Notes under the pieces: generated by a model
Database searches by the model: none
Seen by the model: only the letters and a program-made list of their open reading frames with translations
Told to the model about the DNA's origin: nothing
In this document: piece by piece, positions 40,201 to 47,242 of the stretch
How positions within the stretch are numbered: position 1 is the stretch's first letter
How the letters are laid out: the number at the start of each line of letters is the position of its first letter
Source of the DNA: UBA5186 sp040005095
GTDB lineage: Bacteria; Actinomycetota; Thermoleophilia; Gaiellales; Gaiellaceae
Length of the DNA: 47,651 nucleotides
NCBI GenBank assembly: GCA_040005095.1
Contig: JBDTZN010000009.1
Coordinates: forward strand, 1 to 47,651
Direction of reading: 5' to 3'
Made by a program: the position numbers and the translations under genes

Positions 40201-40645
40201 GCTGGCGCTCTACGGGATGCCCACGCAGGCGCCGACGCTGCAGGGCCCGATCCAGAAGGCGACGATGATCGCCTACGACTACCAGGAGACGAAGAACATC
40301 AACGTCACCGGCCCGGACACGATGCCGAACACCGCCTTCGTCCCGGTGCAGATCAACGCGGTCACCGGCCCCGCCCTGACCTGGATCGTTCCCGACACGA
40401 ACGTTTGCGTCCCGAAGACCGCGCGCCTCGCTGTTGCGGCGAGCTCGACGACCAAGATCTCGTCCGTGCAGTTCTTCGACGGGAAGCGGAAGATCGGCGT
40501 CAAGCGCAAGGGCGTTGCCGACCTGTACTTCGTCGACTGGAAGACGGCGAAGGCGAAGAAGGGCAAGCACCTCCTGCGAGCGGTCGTGCTCGCGGCCGGC
40601 GAGAAGCGCGCCTCGGCGACGCGGTCCGTCCGCGTGTGCAACTGA
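37256..40645 (+). CDS. secreted subtilisin-like serine protease (S8) with PA domain
   Basis: 1129-aa extracellular protease. Signal peptide residues 1-23 (LRRLLAFLLLAAALCSAAS), an I9-like propeptide (about 45-160), then the S8 catalytic domain with Asp189 (VVDDGVD), His248 (FHGTHVAG) and Ser600 (GTSMATPHVAG). A protease-associated (PA) domain is inserted between His and Ser (about 435-540, containing LANRGGCTFISKADRAKAVGATGLILIDN). The C-terminal half has several beta-sandwich segments resembling Fn3-like/Ig-like modules (DAGGGAGSWNVELRPQ ... FRVERP; KPPTIKLLTKRIARGRHTLVARITDAGSGVDP; KISSVQFFDGKRKIGVKRKGVADLYFVDW). TTG 37256 gives a perfect signal peptide and has a TACATT box. Copies A and B of a structured element flank the gene. 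Confidence 0.92.
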   Translation: MRRLLAFLLLAAALCSAASAAAALKPIRRTFGDTTVPQLRAGVVPMPASRANGRVTVIARLKLPPLAAAFAARELAFAGRARSLDASSASSRAYLARVDAAQRVALAELHRAIPDARAGRRFRIVLDAITVTLPAQRLDRLARLSSVSRLYRTTRFTMELNRSPSIIGADELRAASGARGDGIKIGVVDDGVDPANPFFDPSSYSYPAGFPRGNTQFTTPKVIVARTFPGPGSGAPGNLPVDRAASFHGTHVAGIAAGNEGTTAPPGPDHPLVTGLSGVAPRAYIGNYRVFTVPTPIGHVANTPEIVAAFESAVADGMNVINFSGGGPEGEPSSDPMIETVRNVAAAGVVPVIAAGNDRDQYGLGSVGSPGSAPASIAVAAVSNTHVFSPALTVVPAGAPDYLRQIPVNQGAVQPPLAWVADQPLVDVTSIVGAGGIPVDRQLCGPANAPNDSTRTSLPPGSLAGAIALANRGGCTFISKADRAKAVGATGLILIDNRPGEANGIPIPLSIPAQMISDLDGQRLRAYLATTGGRTTVRLPRDVLMIETGRSGIVTSFSSAGPSDFAKDMKPDLSAPGGQILSSTLPEFARSPFAVFDGTSMATPHVAGAAVLLRQRHPGWTVLQIKSALVQTAGPAWGDTARTVEAPVLLEGGGLVNLPRADAPLVFADPSSLALHGLNVNHGAQTAALLVKVTDAGGGAGSWNVELRPQAATTGATISTPATILVTPGVETSVSFTATATASAQAGLNYGFIVLRRGSDTRRIPYQFRVERPALENMAATPLKPAQIGSTVIGENRVSEYCCPSAPFGPAVDYVGAPQREDGAEQLYSTTVTGAVANIGVSIIATTTGAIADPFFLGSQNENDVTGYAGIPTNVNPLTFDFPLDIGAAGDQLPLPKTYYVSVDSPRDPFTGQLLPGRYLLNAWSNDVKPPTIKLLTKRIARGRHTLVARITDAGSGVDPLSLAISYRGVLLGASDYDPFSGLALYGMPTQAPTLQGPIQKATMIAYDYQETKNINVTGPDTMPNTAFVPVQINAVTGPALTWIVPDTNVCVPKTARLAVAASSTTKISSVQFFDGKRKIGVKRKGVADLYFVDWKTAKAKKGKHLLRAVVLAAGEKRASATRSVRVCN

Positions 40646-40669
40646 GGGCTTGGTGGAACGGGCCTCGTC

Positions 40670-40783
40670 GTCGGGGTGCGATGCTCGTTTCGAGGCAAGG
40701 ACGCAGGGAGCGCGCGTACCAAACAGGTACGGGCGCGACTGAGGACGCCGCATCGGGGCGAGCAGCGCGGCCCGGCGGCACAG
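40670..40783 (+). repeat. structured element, copy B (downstream of the subtilase)
   Basis: Boxes GTCGGGGTGCGATG at 40670, AAGGACGCAG at +27, GAGGACGC at +71 and CGGCACAG at +106, in the same orientation as copy A. The hairpin between boxes 2 and 3 is CGTACC/GGTACG (40715-40720/40726-40731, loop AAACA) extended by CGCG pairs. The GTG start of the SDR gene uses the element's last base. Confidence 0.75.
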
Positions 40784-41559
40784 TGGCTGTTTCGCCAAGC
40801 TCTCAGCCCGCCGACCGAGTCGCCGTCGTCACCGGCGCGTCGAGCGGCATCGGCGCAGCGCTAGTGCGGAAGCTCGCCGGCGAGGGATACACGTGCGTCC
40901 TGCTCGCGCGGCGCGAGAAGCTGTTGCGGGAGCTCGCGGCCGAGGTCGGCGGCGAGGCGGAAGTTTGCGACGTGTCCGACCGGGAGGCGGTCGAGCGAGT
41001 TGGGGCCGCGGTGCTGGAGCGGCATCCGCGCATCGCGCTCCTCGTCAACAACGCGGGCATGCCGGCGCGGACGAACTTCCTTGGCGACCCCGACCGGATC
41101 GAGGAGGTGCTGCGCGTCAACTACCTCGGGAGCGTCTGGTGCCTGCGCGCGTTCCTCCCGGGGCTCGAGGCCGCGCGCCCGTCCGACGTCGTCAACGTCG
41201 TCTCGGTGGCGGGGGTCGTCGCGGCGCCTTCCGGCGGGCCGTACGCAGCGTCGAAGCACGCGCAGCTCGCGTTCTCGCGCTCGGTCCAGCCGTTGCTGCG
41301 CGGACTGGGCGTTCGTGTGCACACCGTCCTGCCCGGCCCGGTCGAGACCGAGGGATTTCCGCAGCGCGGGAGGATGGGGAACCGGCTCCTCGAGCGCACG
41401 GTCGCCGAGCCGGAGCAGATCGCGAATCGCATCGTCTCCATGGTCGGACGCGGCCGGGTGGAGAGCTTCATCCCGCGGTGGTACCGCATGCTTCAGGTGA
41501 CGCAGGCGCTCGCTCCGGGCCTGATCCGCCTCGGGGCGCGGCGCTACAAGTGGCGCTAG
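40783..41559 (+). CDS. short-chain dehydrogenase/reductase (SDR)
   Basis: 258-aa classical SDR. The NAD(P)-binding TGASSGIG is at residues 17-24, NNAG follows in the fourth strand, and the catalytic Tyr154-x3-Lys158 (PYAASKH) is preceded by a Ser in VSVAG. ARREK after the second strand suggests NADPH preference. The C-terminal part (YRMLQVTQALAPGLIRLGARRYKW) is like SDRs acting on lipids or ketones. GTG 40783 is the only start in frame before the Rossmann motif, and it lies at the end of element copy B. The stop interlocks with the methyltransferase stop over 4 bp. Confidence 0.85.
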   Translation: MAVSPSSQPADRVAVVTGASSGIGAALVRKLAGEGYTCVLLARREKLLRELAAEVGGEAEVCDVSDREAVERVGAAVLERHPRIALLVNNAGMPARTNFLGDPDRIEEVLRVNYLGSVWCLRAFLPGLEAARPSDVVNVVSVAGVVAAPSGGPYAASKHAQLAFSRSVQPLLRGLGVRVHTVLPGPVETEGFPQRGRMGNRLLERTVAEPEQIANRIVSMVGRGRVESFIPRWYRMLQVTQALAPGLIRLGARRYKWR

Positions 41560-42266
41560 GGCTTGTGGAGGACGTACCAGGCGATGTCGATGCTGTAGGC
41601 CTCGCGCCCTGCCGGGGCTAGGCTGAGCGCCTGCTCGCGCGCGTCGCCCGCGCAGCCGGCCAGGTCGAGGTAGTACTCCAGCGGGCGGCGGTGGAGCTGC
41701 GACTCGGAGTGTTCGAGCACCAGGCCGTTGGAGTCGAAGACGCCGCGGAAGTCCGCATCGGAGAGCGTCCGCGTATGCGAGGGATCACGTGCCCGCTCGA
41801 AGCGGTCGAGCTCGATTCCCGCCAGCGGATCGCTCGGAGCGACCTGGTCGTTCACGACGATGCGGCCGCCGGGGACCGTGACCCGGGCGATCTCCGCGAC
41901 CGCAAGCTCGGGCCTGCGCACGTGATGGAGCGTGCGCCGGCACGCGACCAGGTCGAACTCGCCGCTCTCGAACGGCAGTTTCTCTGCGTCTCCCTCCACG
42001 AAGGTCGCGTTCGCCGGCGCCTCCCGGCGGGCCGCGGCGAGCAGCTCCGGGACGAGGTCGATGCCGACGACCTCGCGCACGAGGGGCGCGATCGCAAGCG
42101 CGAGCACGCCTGCGCCGGTGCCCACGTCGAGCACGCGTTCGTCGCCGCGGAACGAGAGCAGTCGCGTCAGCTCCTCGCGCACGGTGTCGACCTGCCGCGC
42201 GCCATGCTCGGCGACGCGCTCAGCCGTCGCTGCGAACCGTGCCCGCGTTGCGTCGTGCGAACTCAA
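41556..42266 (-). CDS. class I SAM-dependent methyltransferase (Methyltransf_11/UbiE-like)
   Basis: 236-aa methyltransferase. Motif I is VLDVGTGAGVLALAIA, followed by the acidic end of the second strand (VVGIDLVPELL), a third motif (VEGDAEKLPFESGEFDLVACRRTLHHV) and post-motif PGGRIVVNDQVAP. The substrate is unknown; UbiE/menaquinone or small-molecule methylation are both possible. TTG 42266 is proposed because the upstream gene covers everything before it; the overlap is 47 nt. It is last in the six-gene minus-strand cluster. Confidence 0.83.
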   Translation of the reverse strand: MSSHDATRARFAATAERVAEHGARQVDTVREELTRLLSFRGDERVLDVGTGAGVLALAIAPLVREVVGIDLVPELLAAARREAPANATFVEGDAEKLPFESGEFDLVACRRTLHHVRRPELAVAEIARVTVPGGRIVVNDQVAPSDPLAGIELDRFERARDPSHTRTLSDADFRGVFDSNGLVLEHSESQLHRRPLEYYLDLAGCAGDAREQALSLAPAGREAYSIDIAWYVLHKP

Positions 42267-43251
42267 GCGCCTCCTCCTTCGTCGCGATTGTGCCTGCTGC
42301 ACGCTCCTCGCCAATCGCATCGAGCAACCGGCCGATCTCCGGCCCGGGCGGCAGGCCGAGCTCGTCCCCGCGCACGAGTGCCTCGACAGGGTCCGCTGCG
42401 CGCGCCGCTTCGACCGCGGGCCGCAGCTCCGTGGCGCCGAGGTATTCGAGCGCCTCGAGCGCCCAGGGCTCGGTCGAACGGCGGAAGCGGTGGATCTCCC
42501 GCAGCGAGTCGTCGGCGGGCGGCGCGGCGCCGAGCACCTTGCGCGCGAAGCGGCGCAACTCGTTCGAGATCGGGAGGCGTTCCAGCCCCTTGCCGAAGAC
42601 CGCGACGAGGCGCAGCTCGGGGCCGAATCCGGGGCGCAACCGCTCCAGCGACCCTCCGAGCGGCTCGAGCAGGCCGAGCTCGTCGAGGAGGCGGAAGCCG
42701 TCCTCGCCAAGGCGGACGAGCGCTTCGAGCACCCGCTCGCCCGCACCGCGCGCGACCAGGCCGGCGCGCGCCCGCACGAGCCGCTCGGTCTCCGGGTCGA
42801 GCCGAAAGCCCAGCGAGTCGGCGAACACCGCCGCGCGCAGCAGCCGGACAGGGTCGTCGTCGAACACGTGCTCGGAGACGGCTCGGATCGTGCGCGAGTC
42901 GATGTCCGCACAGCCGGCGAGTGGGTCGACGTAGGCGTCGTCGCCGAGCCGTTGCGCCAGCGCGTTCATCGTGAAATCGCGGCGCCCGAGATCTTCCTCG
43001 ATCGTCCCGTGCAACGGCGTGAAGTCGACCGTCCGCCCACCGTCGAGCACGACGCGCCAGCCGCCGTGCTCGGCCGAGAGCGGGAAGGGCGCGCCGCCGG
43101 TCGCGCGCGCGAGCTTCCGGGCGGCCGCCTCGGGATTGGCGCAGACGACGTCCCAGTCGAGGACCGGCCGGCCGAGCAACTCGTCGCGCAGCGCCCCGCC
43201 GACCACGTAGGCCTCCTCGCCTGCAAGTGCGTCGAGTACCGAGTCACGCAT
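42220..43251 (-). CDS. tRNA nucleotidyltransferase/poly(A) polymerase family protein
   Basis: 343-aa class II nucleotidyltransferase. The nucleotide-binding signature GGALRDELLG with DWDVV (two catalytic Asp) is near residues 18-35, RRDFTMNALAQRL and DPLAGCADIDSRTIRAV follow, then the RNA-binding neck (DDPVRLLRAAVFADSLGFRLDPETERLV). All six tRNAs in this window lack an encoded CCA, so a CCA-adding enzyme is needed somewhere. It is shorter than most such enzymes (about 400-480) and lacks an obvious HD domain, so it may be an A-adding or CC-adding member. ATG 43251 overlaps the alr stop by 8 nt. Confidence 0.82.
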   Translation of the reverse strand: MRDSVLDALAGEEAYVVGGALRDELLGRPVLDWDVVCANPEAAARKLARATGGAPFPLSAEHGGWRVVLDGGRTVDFTPLHGTIEEDLGRRDFTMNALAQRLGDDAYVDPLAGCADIDSRTIRAVSEHVFDDDPVRLLRAAVFADSLGFRLDPETERLVRARAGLVARGAGERVLEALVRLGEDGFRLLDELGLLEPLGGSLERLRPGFGPELRLVAVFGKGLERLPISNELRRFARKVLGAAPPADDSLREIHRFRRSTEPWALEALEYLGATELRPAVEAARAADPVEALVRGDELGLPPGPEIGRLLDAIGEERAAGTIATKEEALEFARRNAGTVRSDG

Positions 43252-44266
43252 CGACGACCGTCCGCCGCGCACGCAGAGGGCTCGATTCGATCCCGCAGGC
43301 GAGCTCGTACGTGATCGTGCCCGCCACGCGCGCGTGCGACTCCATCAGGAGACCGTGCCCGACGAGAACGACCGGAGTGCCGACCGGCGCCTCGCCGTCG
43401 AGCTCGACGGCGAAGGAGTCCATGGAGATCGTCCCGACCACCCGGCTGGGCTCGCCGCCGACCCGCACCTCCGTCCCCGTCAGGTCGCGCCGGAAGCCGT
43501 CGGCGTACCCCACTGGAACGATCCCGATCCAGGTCGGCCGCTCCGCGACGAAACGCCTCCCGTAGCCGGAGCTCTCGCCCGGCTGGAGCAGCTTCACGTG
43601 CGCGAGCGCGCTCTGCCAGAGGAGAACCGGCTCGAGCCCGTCGCGGGCGGGATCCTCGCCGAACGGCGACAGGCCGTAGAGCGCGAGCCCGCAGCGGGCG
43701 AAGTCGAAGCGCGCCTCGGGGATGCGCAGCGCCGCGGCGCTGTTCGCGATGTGGCGCTCGACCCCGGGGAAGCCGTCGGTGAGCTCCGCGAAGCGCTGGA
43801 TCTGCTTCGCCGCGAACGCAGCGTCGCTGTCGGCGGTCGCGAGGTGGCTCATCAGGCCGACGATCTCGCGCGCTCGGCCGGGCAGCTCCGAGACGCCGTA
43901 GCGCCCCATCCCGGTCTCGAGCTTGACGTGGACGCGCACGCCCTCCGGGATCTCGGTGTCGGCGACCGCGAGCTCGAGCCCGGCCTCCCGCGCCTGCACG
44001 ATCTCGCGGCTGCCGCCCGCGGGCCCGAGCACGAGGATTCGCGCTTGCGGATAGTCCCGTCGCAGCGCGAGCCCCTCGAGGATCGTCGCGACGCAGAGCC
44101 CGCTCGCTCCAGCGCCGAGCACCGCGCCGGCCGCGTCGGCCGCGCCGTGTCCGTAGCCGTCCGCCTTGACGACGGCCCAGAGCCCGGCGCCGTCGAGCGC
44201 GCGCAGCAGCGTTCCCGCGTTGCGGCGGAGCGCGCCGAGGTCGATCGTCAGCTCAGAGCGGTGCAT
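43244..44266 (-). CDS. alr: alanine racemase
   Basis: 340-aa PLP enzyme that makes D-alanine for peptidoglycan. The PLP lysine is Lys34 in AVVKADGYGHG, the fold-III barrel is complete, and the C-terminal beta domain holds SSGYGRRF (catalytic Tyr region), VGYADGF and TISMDS. It is a little short for the family (about 370-380). ATG 44266 lies 29 nt after nnr on the same strand; no clear Shine-Dalgarno is visible. Its end overlaps the nucleotidyltransferase start by 8 nt. Confidence 0.93.
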   Translation of the reverse strand: MHRSELTIDLGALRRNAGTLLRALDGAGLWAVVKADGYGHGAADAAGAVLGAGASGLCVATILEGLALRRDYPQARILVLGPAGGSREIVQAREAGLELAVADTEIPEGVRVHVKLETGMGRYGVSELPGRAREIVGLMSHLATADSDAAFAAKQIQRFAELTDGFPGVERHIANSAAALRIPEARFDFARCGLALYGLSPFGEDPARDGLEPVLLWQSALAHVKLLQPGESSGYGRRFVAERPTWIGIVPVGYADGFRRDLTGTEVRVGGEPSRVVGTISMDSFAVELDGEAPVGTPVVLVGHGLLMESHARVAGTITYELACGIESSPLRARRTVVDA

Positions 44267-44295
44267 GCCGGTAGTTTCGCGCTAGCGCGGAGATC

Positions 44296-45651
44296 TCAGC
44301 CCAGGACGTGCGGGAGCGCTTCGACGACGTCGCTCGCCACCAGGCCCGCCTGCGGCTCGTGCGACCACGCCGCCTCCGCGTGGGCGACGACTGCGGCGGC
44401 AGCGACCTCGACCGGCTCCAGCACGCTCGGCTTCGAGAGAAACGCCGCCAGGACACCCGTCAGCACGTCCCCGGTGCCCGCGGTGGCGAGGGAAGCCGGC
44501 CCGCGGCAAACGAGCGCGCCGTCCCGGCCCGGCGCGCCCACGAGCGTGCCGTAGCCCTTGAGGACGACGATGCACTTGAACCGGTCGACGGCCTCCCGCA
44601 GCGCGGCCAAGCGGTGCGCGGCGACCCACTTCGAGTCGCGGTCGAGCAGCCGGGCGAGCTCGCCCTCGTGGGGTGTGATCACGGTCGGCGCGTCCCGCTC
44701 GAACGGCTCGAGCCCGTCGAGGGCGTCGGCGTCGAGGACGACCGGCACGTTCAGTCGGTCGAGCAGGCGACGCACGAGCGCGCGCTGGTCCTCTCCGCGA
44801 CCGAGCCCCGGGCCGATCGCGACCGCTCCTGCCCGCTCAGCGGCATCGTCCACATCGGACAGCGGGCGCTTCACGGCCTCGAGGAGCTGCTGCTCGACGA
44901 TCGGCAATGAAGCCTCCGGAGCCGCGACGGCCACATAGCCCGCATCGGCCCGGAAAGCCGCCCGCGCGGCGAGACACAGCGCGCCGGTGTAGCCAGGGCT
45001 GCCGCCGACGACGAGCACGGATCCCGCCGTGTACTTGTTGTCCCTGGACGCCCGCAGCGGGATCAGCTCGAGCAGGTCTGCCGTCGCGAGCCAGTTCTTC
45101 GTATGCGCGTCGGCGAGGCCGATGTCGGCGACCTCGATGAACGGCGCGTGGAACGCTCCCGGCGCAATCTCGAGGCCGACCTTGAGGCCGTGGAAGGTCA
45201 CGACGTGGTCCGCTTCGACCGCTTCCCAGACCACCTCGCCCGTCGACCCATCGATGCCGGACGGAAGATCGACGGAGACCACCTCAGGCCCGGCGTTCAT
45301 CGCGTCGATCAGGGCCTTCGCCTCGTTACGCGGCTCGCCGCTGAACCCAGTGCCGAACAAGCCGTCGACGATCAAGTCGGGATAGCCGATGTCGTCCTCG
45401 GCGCTCTCGGCGCCGACAATGCGCACGCTCTTGCCCTCTTCGCCGAGGATGCGGCCGGCGATCCGGGCGTCGCCGCCGTTCGCACCGCCGCCGGCCACCA
45501 CCACAATCTCGTCGGCCTCCGGATACCGCTCGAGCACGGCTGCCGCCACCGCGGCTCCTGCCCGCTCCATCAACTGCTCGACGTCGTGCCCCTCCTCGGC
45601 GGCCCGCATTTCCTCGGCCGTGTAGAGCGGCTCACCGAAGGTGGGATCCAT
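44296..45651 (-). CDS. nnr: bifunctional NAD(P)HX epimerase/dehydratase
   Basis: 451-aa fusion of two NAD(P)H-repair enzymes. The N-terminal half (about 1-200) is the YjeF_N epimerase with ANGGDARIAGRIL and VDLPSGID. The C-terminal half (about 205-451) is the ADP/ATP-dependent (S)-NAD(P)HX dehydratase with GSVLVVGGSPGYTGA, ITPHEGELARLL and the catalytic TAGTGDVLTG. Together they restore hydrated nicotinamide cofactors. The epimerase part begins right at the N-terminus (LYTAEEMRAAEEG). It overlaps acpS by 20 nt; acpS-nnr-alr is a common actinobacterial order. Confidence 0.93.
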   Translation of the reverse strand: MDPTFGEPLYTAEEMRAAEEGHDVEQLMERAGAAVAAAVLERYPEADEIVVVAGGGANGGDARIAGRILGEEGKSVRIVGAESAEDDIGYPDLIVDGLFGTGFSGEPRNEAKALIDAMNAGPEVVSVDLPSGIDGSTGEVVWEAVEADHVVTFHGLKVGLEIAPGAFHAPFIEVADIGLADAHTKNWLATADLLELIPLRASRDNKYTAGSVLVVGGSPGYTGALCLAARAAFRADAGYVAVAAPEASLPIVEQQLLEAVKRPLSDVDDAAERAGAVAIGPGLGRGEDQRALVRRLLDRLNVPVVLDADALDGLEPFERDAPTVITPHEGELARLLDRDSKWVAAHRLAALREAVDRFKCIVVLKGYGTLVGAPGRDGALVCRGPASLATAGTGDVLTGVLAAFLSKPSVLEPVEVAAAAVVAHAEAAWSHEPQAGLVASDVVEALPHVLG

Positions 45652-46009
45652 CCGCCACCACCGCCACCGCCGAAGCCAGCTCCCGGGAGTGCGTCATCGA
45701 CAGGTCGATCTCGGCCGCCCCGAGCCGCTCCGCCCACGCAGCGAGCCGCCCATGGAGCTGCACCGCCGGCTTGGGCCGCCCCACGATCTCGACGTCGCGC
45801 CACGCGAACGCGCGCGCGACCCCGAAGCCGAGTGCCTTGCCGACCGCCTCCTTGCCGGCGAAGCGGCCCGCGTACGACTGCGCCGGGTTCTTGCGCGAGT
45901 CGCAGTACGCACGCTCCGCCTCCGTGAAGCAGCGCTCCTTGAAGCCTGGATAGCGCTCCAGAGCCCGCCGGATCCGCTCGATCTCGATCAGGTCGATTCC
46001 GACCTTCAC
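45632..46009 (-). CDS. acpS: holo-[acyl-carrier-protein] synthase
   Basis: 125-aa AcpS-type phosphopantetheinyl transferase, which loads the 4'-phosphopantetheine arm onto ACP. Mg2+-binding residues Asp6 (GIDLIEIER) and Glu54 (FAGKEAVGKALG) are in place, with the late motif DLSMTHSRELASAVAVV. GTG 46009 has GGAGGAG close upstream and overlaps the preceding stop in GTGA. Family length is about 120-130. Confidence 0.95.
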   Translation of the reverse strand: MKVGIDLIEIERIRRALERYPGFKERCFTEAERAYCDSRKNPAQSYAGRFAGKEAVGKALGFGVARAFAWRDVEIVGRPKPAVQLHGRLAAWAERLGAAEIDLSMTHSRELASAVAVVADGSHLR

Positions 46010-46782
46010 CGCTGCTCCTCCAGCCATTCCGGGAGGTGCGCGATGGAAGAAAGGATCGCGTCGGGCCGGATGCGCCCCGCCTCGACCGCGTCGGGCCGGA
46101 ACTTGCCGGTGCGCACGAGCACGGTCTTCATCCCGTGCTGCTGGGCGCCTGCGATGTCCGCGTCGATGTCGTCTCCGACCATCCACGTCATCTCCGCATC
46201 GGCGTCGAGCGCCTCGAGGGCGGCTGCGAAGTAGGCGGGGCTCGGCTTGCCCAAGACCGTCGCGTCGACGCCGGCCGCGTACTCCAGTCCGGCGACGAAA
46301 GCGCCTGCGTCGAGCATCGGCCCGAGGCCGGTTTGCCACCAGCGATTCTTGTGCAGGCAGTAGAGCTCGGCGCCGCTTTCGAGCTCGTGGAAAGCGCGCG
46401 AGAGATTCGTATAGCTGAAGACGCGCCCGGTCTCGTCGGTCTCGTCGGCGCCTCCGAGCAGCACCGCCTCCGCGTCCTCGCCCACCAGCTCGATGCCCTC
46501 GAGGTCTGGGACGATCGCGGCCATGGTCAGAGCGAGAACGCGCTTGCCGGACAGCGCGTGGGCCGCGGCGCGCGGCGTCGTCTGGAGCTCCTCGTCGTCA
46601 AGCTCGATCCCGAGCGCGCGCAAGTCCTCGGCGAGCTCTGCGCGCGGCCGCGTGGTGTTGTTCGTGACGAAGCGCAGCCGGTGCCCGGCGTCCCGCAGGC
46701 GCGCGACGGCCGCCGCCCCACCGGCGATCGGCTCGCCCGAGACATGGAACACGCCGTCGACGTCTAACAAGATGGCTGCCAT
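46006..46782 (-). CDS. HAD-superfamily phosphatase, subfamily IIA (NagD-like)
   Basis: 258-aa phosphatase. The HAD motif I is DVDGV with nucleophile Asp7 and acid/base Asp9, motif II is FVTNNTTR, the C2A cap lies between, and motifs III/IV are VLGKPSPAYF and MVGDDIDADIAGA. IIA members dephosphorylate small sugar or nucleotide phosphates or 4-nitrophenylphosphate; the substrate is not known. ATG 46782 lies in CCATGG shared with the divergent arfB-like start, and TAGAAT is 8 nt upstream. First gene of the six-gene cluster. Confidence 0.9.
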   Translation of the reverse strand: MAAILLDVDGVFHVSGEPIAGGAAAVARLRDAGHRLRFVTNNTTRPRAELAEDLRALGIELDDEELQTTPRAAAHALSGKRVLALTMAAIVPDLEGIELVGEDAEAVLLGGADETDETGRVFSYTNLSRAFHELESGAELYCLHKNRWWQTGLGPMLDAGAFVAGLEYAAGVDATVLGKPSPAYFAAALEALDADAEMTWMVGDDIDADIAGAQQHGMKTVLVRTGKFRPDAVEAGRIRPDAILSSIAHLPEWLEEQR

Positions 46783-47191
46783 GGACGGCGATTCTATTCG
46801 GGTCACCCGCTCGGTCGAGCTGCCGCTCTCGGAGATCGAAGTGCGAACGTCGCGCTCGAGCGGGCCCGGCGGCCAGCACGCGCAGAAGTCCGAGACCCGA
46901 GTCGATGCACGCTTCGACGTCGAGGCCTCCGCGGCGCTCACGCCCGCGCAGAAGCGCCGCGTCGTGGCGAAGGCCGGGCCGGTGCTGCGTGCGGTCGCCC
47001 AGGACGAGCGCAGTCAGGCCAGGAACCGCGACCTCGCGATCGGGCGACTCGTGGATGCGCTCCGCACGGCGCTCTACGTCGAGCGCAAGCGCGTCAAGAC
47101 GAAGCCGAGCGCGGCCGCGCGGAAGCGGCGGCTGGAACACAAGCGCCGGCGCGGCGAGACGAAGCGCCTGCGCCGTCCTCCCAGCGACTAG
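46781..47191 (+). CDS. arfB: ArfB/ICT1-like peptidyl-tRNA hydrolase (RF-1 domain)
   Basis: 136-aa ribosome-rescue hydrolase that releases peptides from stalled ribosomes. The catalytic Gly30-Gly31-Gln32 (SSGPGGQ) is in place, with the strand IRVTRSVELPLSEIEVRTSR before it and AVAQDERSQARNRDLAIGRLVDAL after. The C-terminal tail is strongly basic (KTKPSAAARKRRLEHKRRRGETKRLRR), as needed to enter the empty mRNA channel. ATG 46781 is preferred; ATG 46772 in frame is an alternative. The start codon overlaps that of the divergent HAD gene. Confidence 0.9.
   Translation: MDGDSIRVTRSVELPLSEIEVRTSRSSGPGGQHAQKSETRVDARFDVEASAALTPAQKRRVVAKAGPVLRAVAQDERSQARNRDLAIGRLVDALRTALYVERKRVKTKPSAAARKRRLEHKRRRGETKRLRRPPSD
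46791..46796 (-). promoter_or_regulatory. -10 box upstream of the HAD-phosphatase ATG
   Basis: TAGAAT (minus) with an 8-nt spacer to ATG 46782. It lies within the first codons of the divergent arfB-like gene. Confidence 0.55.
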
Positions 47192-47207
47192 CTAGTAAAG
47201 CGATTGG

Positions 47208-47227
47208 CGTATCGGATTTCCGATACG
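47208..47227. promoter_or_regulatory. 20-bp palindrome between the arfB-like gene and the next gene
   Basis: CGTATCGGATTTCCGATACG is a perfect 9-2-9 inverted repeat 16 nt after the arfB-like stop and 15 nt before GTG 47243. It may end the arfB-like transcript or be an operator for the next gene. Confidence 0.45.
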
Positions 47228-47242
47228 GGGAATAACCAACCC

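Noticed and set aside
37101..40783. Integron attC sites around the subtilase
   Set aside because: The core-site patterns GTTRRRY and RYYYAAC are absent and there is no integrase in the window.
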